Positions 61,476 to 64,000 of a stretch of 64,000 bases of DNA are shown piece by piece. Position numbers and translations under genes: made by a program. The notes under the pieces were generated by a model, which was not told the origin of the DNA, made no database searches, and saw only the letters and a program-made list of their open reading frames with translations. This DNA is from Lepidurus packardi. Its lineage: Eukaryota; Arthropoda; Branchiopoda; Notostraca; Triopsidae. The stretch is from contig JAKZAN010000006.1 in the NCBI GenBank assembly GCA_023053545.1, positions 10,448,351 to 10,512,350 on the forward strand, given 5' to 3'. Each line of letters begins with the position of its first letter. The first letter of the stretch is position 1.

Positions 61476-64000
61476 TCATGGCGGACTCGGGACGCCAGTC
61501 AGTCTGATCCAGGGGCCAGGTTTCTGCGGAAAGCGTGAGTGGAAAGATCGTAGGAGGTCCTTCAGATGATCCACGTGTTCGTGCGGTTCCCACGTAGATT
61601 CGGACGTTTGGTAGCCGGCACATTTGACAAGATATTGTCCATGACGGTAACGTAGTCGAGAATCGAGGATGTCCTCCACTTCAAACTCCTGGTGACCATC
61701 GACTTCAAGCGGAGGTGGAGGTGGTATCACTCGACCAGGAATTGCCGAGTCCATGGCAGGTTCCAGGAGAGAAACATGAAAGACGGGGTGAATTCTCCAG
61801 GTAGCTGGTAACTGGAGTTTGTATGAACAGTTGCTTATTTTTCCCAGGATCTTGAAGGGACCTAGTCGTTTGTAGTCAAGCTTCTTGCTGGGCCTGTTTG
61901 TCTTGATGTTTTTTGCTAGTAGCCAGACTTTAGTCCCAGTGGCAAGTTCCAGGTCTTTCCTATGGGCATCTGCAAAATGCTTGTAGCGTTGCTGCGCTCT
62001 GGAAAGTTCCCGTTTTAGGTCATCCTGAATGCGTGATAGATCAGGCCAGATGTCAGAACTAGTTGAAACTTGCGGAAGGCTGGACATGCGAGGATGGTAA
62101 CCGTAATTCGCGAAGAAGGGAGATTTCTTAATGGAGGCGTGGACGCTGTTGTTGTATGCAAATTCGGCAAACGGGAGCAGCGATACCCAGTTGTTCTGGT
62201 TATACGAGAGATAACAGAGCAAATACTGCTCCAAGACTTGGTTGATGCGCTCTGTTTGCCCATCAGACTCAGGATGGAAGGCCGTGGAAAGGTTACCTTG
62301 GATTCCTAGATCAGAACAGAAAGTTTTCCAGAACTTGGAGACAAACACAGAGCCACGATCAGAGACAATGCTGGAGGGCAGGCCATGAAGCTTGAAGATA
62401 TGTTCTTTGAAGATTTTAGCCAGGCCGTCTGCGGTCGTGGTTGTATTGCAAGGCACGAAGTGAGCCATCTTAGTAAGCCGGCAGACCCAGACAGAAATTG
62501 CGTTATAACCTTCAGACGGAGGAAGGTCGGTTATGAAGTCGGTGGACAGATCACTCCAGGGCTGTTCAGGAATTGGAAGAGGTTGAAGCAGTCCGTGCGG
62601 CTTATGACGCGGAGCCTTAGCTCTGGCGCAGTCACAAGTGAAAACATAGTCTGCAACAAACTTCTTCATATTGGGCCACCAGTAATTGCGACTCACAAGC
62701 TCCATGGTCTTAGCAACCCCAAAGTGTCCAGCAGCTGGAGAGTCGTGAAGTTCTTTCAGGACTTGTAACCGTAAGCCATCAGTAGGGATGTAAAGGAGAC
62801 CGTTCTTACAGTAATCCATCCTGTAGTTTAAGCGATGAATCACGTCCAAGGTTTTCCAGGAGCGGGTCTTCCAGGGTGGCTGAACGCAGAGAGTCCAGAA
62901 AGTTGGTGTCAAATTCCTGAATTCCAGCAGAATATATCTGACTTGGGTCAAGAAACCGCCTGAAATTGAAGGGATCTTTTCCTTTTTCGTGAACAACGTA
63001 ATCAGATCGCCGTGAGAGCAGATCGGCCTTGGTATTACGTTTACCGGGAAGGTGGGTTAAAATGAAGTCAAACTCTGAAAAGAACAGAGACCATCTTGCC
63101 TGCCGTCTTGTGAGCTGTTTCGTTGTCATGAAATACTGCAGGTTTTTATGGTCGCACAAAACGGTCACAGGATGAGTGGCACCCAGAAGAAAATGTCGCC
63201 ACTCCTTGAAGGCCTCGTAGACGGCAAGAAGCTCTTTATCATAGATCTCTTAGTTTCGTTCAGCAGGATACATTTGTCTTGAAAAGAATGCACCCGGTGT
63301 AGTATCTTTTGTTCGTCATACTGAGACAGGACGGCACCAATAGCAAAGTCAGAGGCGTCCGTCTCCACGATGAACGGTTTAGAAGAGTCCGGATGAATCA
63401 TTACCGGCGGAGATGCAAAGGCATTCTTGAGATCTTGAAAGGCCTTGTCAGCCTCGGCACTCCAGACAAACTTCACGTCCTTCTTGAGTAATCTGGTGAT
63501 AGGCGTTGCCAAGGCGGCGTAGTTCTGGATGAATCGGCGATAAAAATTGGCAAAACCCAAGAAAACCTGAATATCATGCACGGATTTCGGAGATGGCCAG
63601 TCCAGGATTTTTTCCACGTTTTTGACATCCATTGACACTCCCTGCGAGGTTATGACGTATCCCAAGTAGTCAATTTTGTTGGAGAAGAACTGGCATTTCT
63701 CTAGCTTGCAGTACAGTTTGTACTTGCGAAGCCGTTCAAGGACGGTTCTCAAATGCTGTCCATGCTCTTCGACTGAATTCGACAATACCAGGATGTCGTC
63801 CAGGTACACGATGACGAACTTGTCCAAGCAGTCGCGGAAGATGTCGTTCATTAAGTGCTGGAATACCGCTGGGGCGTTAGACAAACCGTAGGGCATTACG
63901 AGGTATTCAAAGTGTCCAAATCGGGTCCTAAAAGCCGTTTTCCACTCCTCGCCCTTCTTTACACGTACCAAGTTGTAGGCTCCCCGAAGATCTAGAGCAG
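61476..64000 (-). pseudogene. Ty3/gypsy chromovirus Pol (RT, RNase H, integrase with chromodomain), partial
   Basis: Read leftward from the window edge: RT with Y-L-D-D (about 63800) and F-L-G-F-A-N-F-Y-R-R-F; RNase H with V-E-T-D-A-S-D-F-A-I-G-A-V-L-S (about 63360), then V-L-C-D-H-K-N-L; integrase with an H-x-H...C-x-C zinc region (about 62750-62630), a core with D-F-I-T-D-L, S-D-R-G and H-P-E-S-D-G-Q-T-E-R, and a C-terminal chromodomain-like segment (Y-L-V-K-C-A-G-Y...S-T-W-E-P, about 61610). Breaks: a frameshift near 63295, a TAA at about 63249 in the RNase H frame, and a frameshift near 62808 before the integrase. The chromodomain would target integration to marked chromatin. Gag and the 5' LTR lie outside. 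Confidence 0.9.

Overview
This window is eukaryotic DNA, most likely from an arthropod and probably a small crustacean such as Daphnia. That is an inference from multi-exon genes with introns of about 50-100 bp, a short degenerate TTAGG tract, and the mix of transposon families. Two ordinary host genes are present, both on the minus strand: a USP32-type ubiquitin hydrolase (22770 down to 14836, 26 recognisable exons) and CDP-diacylglycerol-inositol 3-phosphatidyltransferase, CDIPT (25147 down to 24273). Nearly everything else is transposon, endogenous virus or repeat.

Left part (1-14.8 kb). An OTU-protease/zinc-finger gene of transposon type runs off the left edge. Next comes a nested stack: a THAP/P-element-like (THAP9-type) gene spanning 12717 to 2818 is split by a PIF/Harbinger element (3866-10185, 3-bp CTG target duplication), which is itself split by an hAT element (6716-10028, 8-bp target duplication). 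Right of that gene, at 14701-12932, is an uninterrupted flavivirus-like capsid/prM/partial-E reading frame. It abuts the broken 3' end of USP32, which lacks its catalytic His box and also carries a frameshift.

Middle part (22.8-40.3 kb). CDIPT is followed by about 4 kb of non-coding sequence and then a transposon graveyard: a 5'-truncated LINE interrupted by a small gypsy-type LTR element with gag and protease but no reverse transcriptase or integrase, a rearranged BEL/Pao element, an R2-like LINE outside any rDNA context, and an internally deleted Harbinger copy inserted into the R2-like element.

Array (40.37-57.06 kb). Three head-to-tail, almost identical 5,565-bp units each carry a 1,208-codon reading frame. 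I read its product as a large RNase-H-fold (DDE-type) transposase-like protein with a coiled coil and a possible Tudor-like C-terminal domain. I cannot assign it to a named superfamily, so it is the best candidate here for something undescribed. Each unit also holds a second, broken reading frame and a 60-bp minisatellite.

Right part (57-64 kb). The array is followed by two adjacent perfect palindromes, a three-copy ~205-bp tandem repeat, a Harbinger transposase gene with one nonsense codon, and the 3' half of a chromodomain Ty3/gypsy element running off the right edge.
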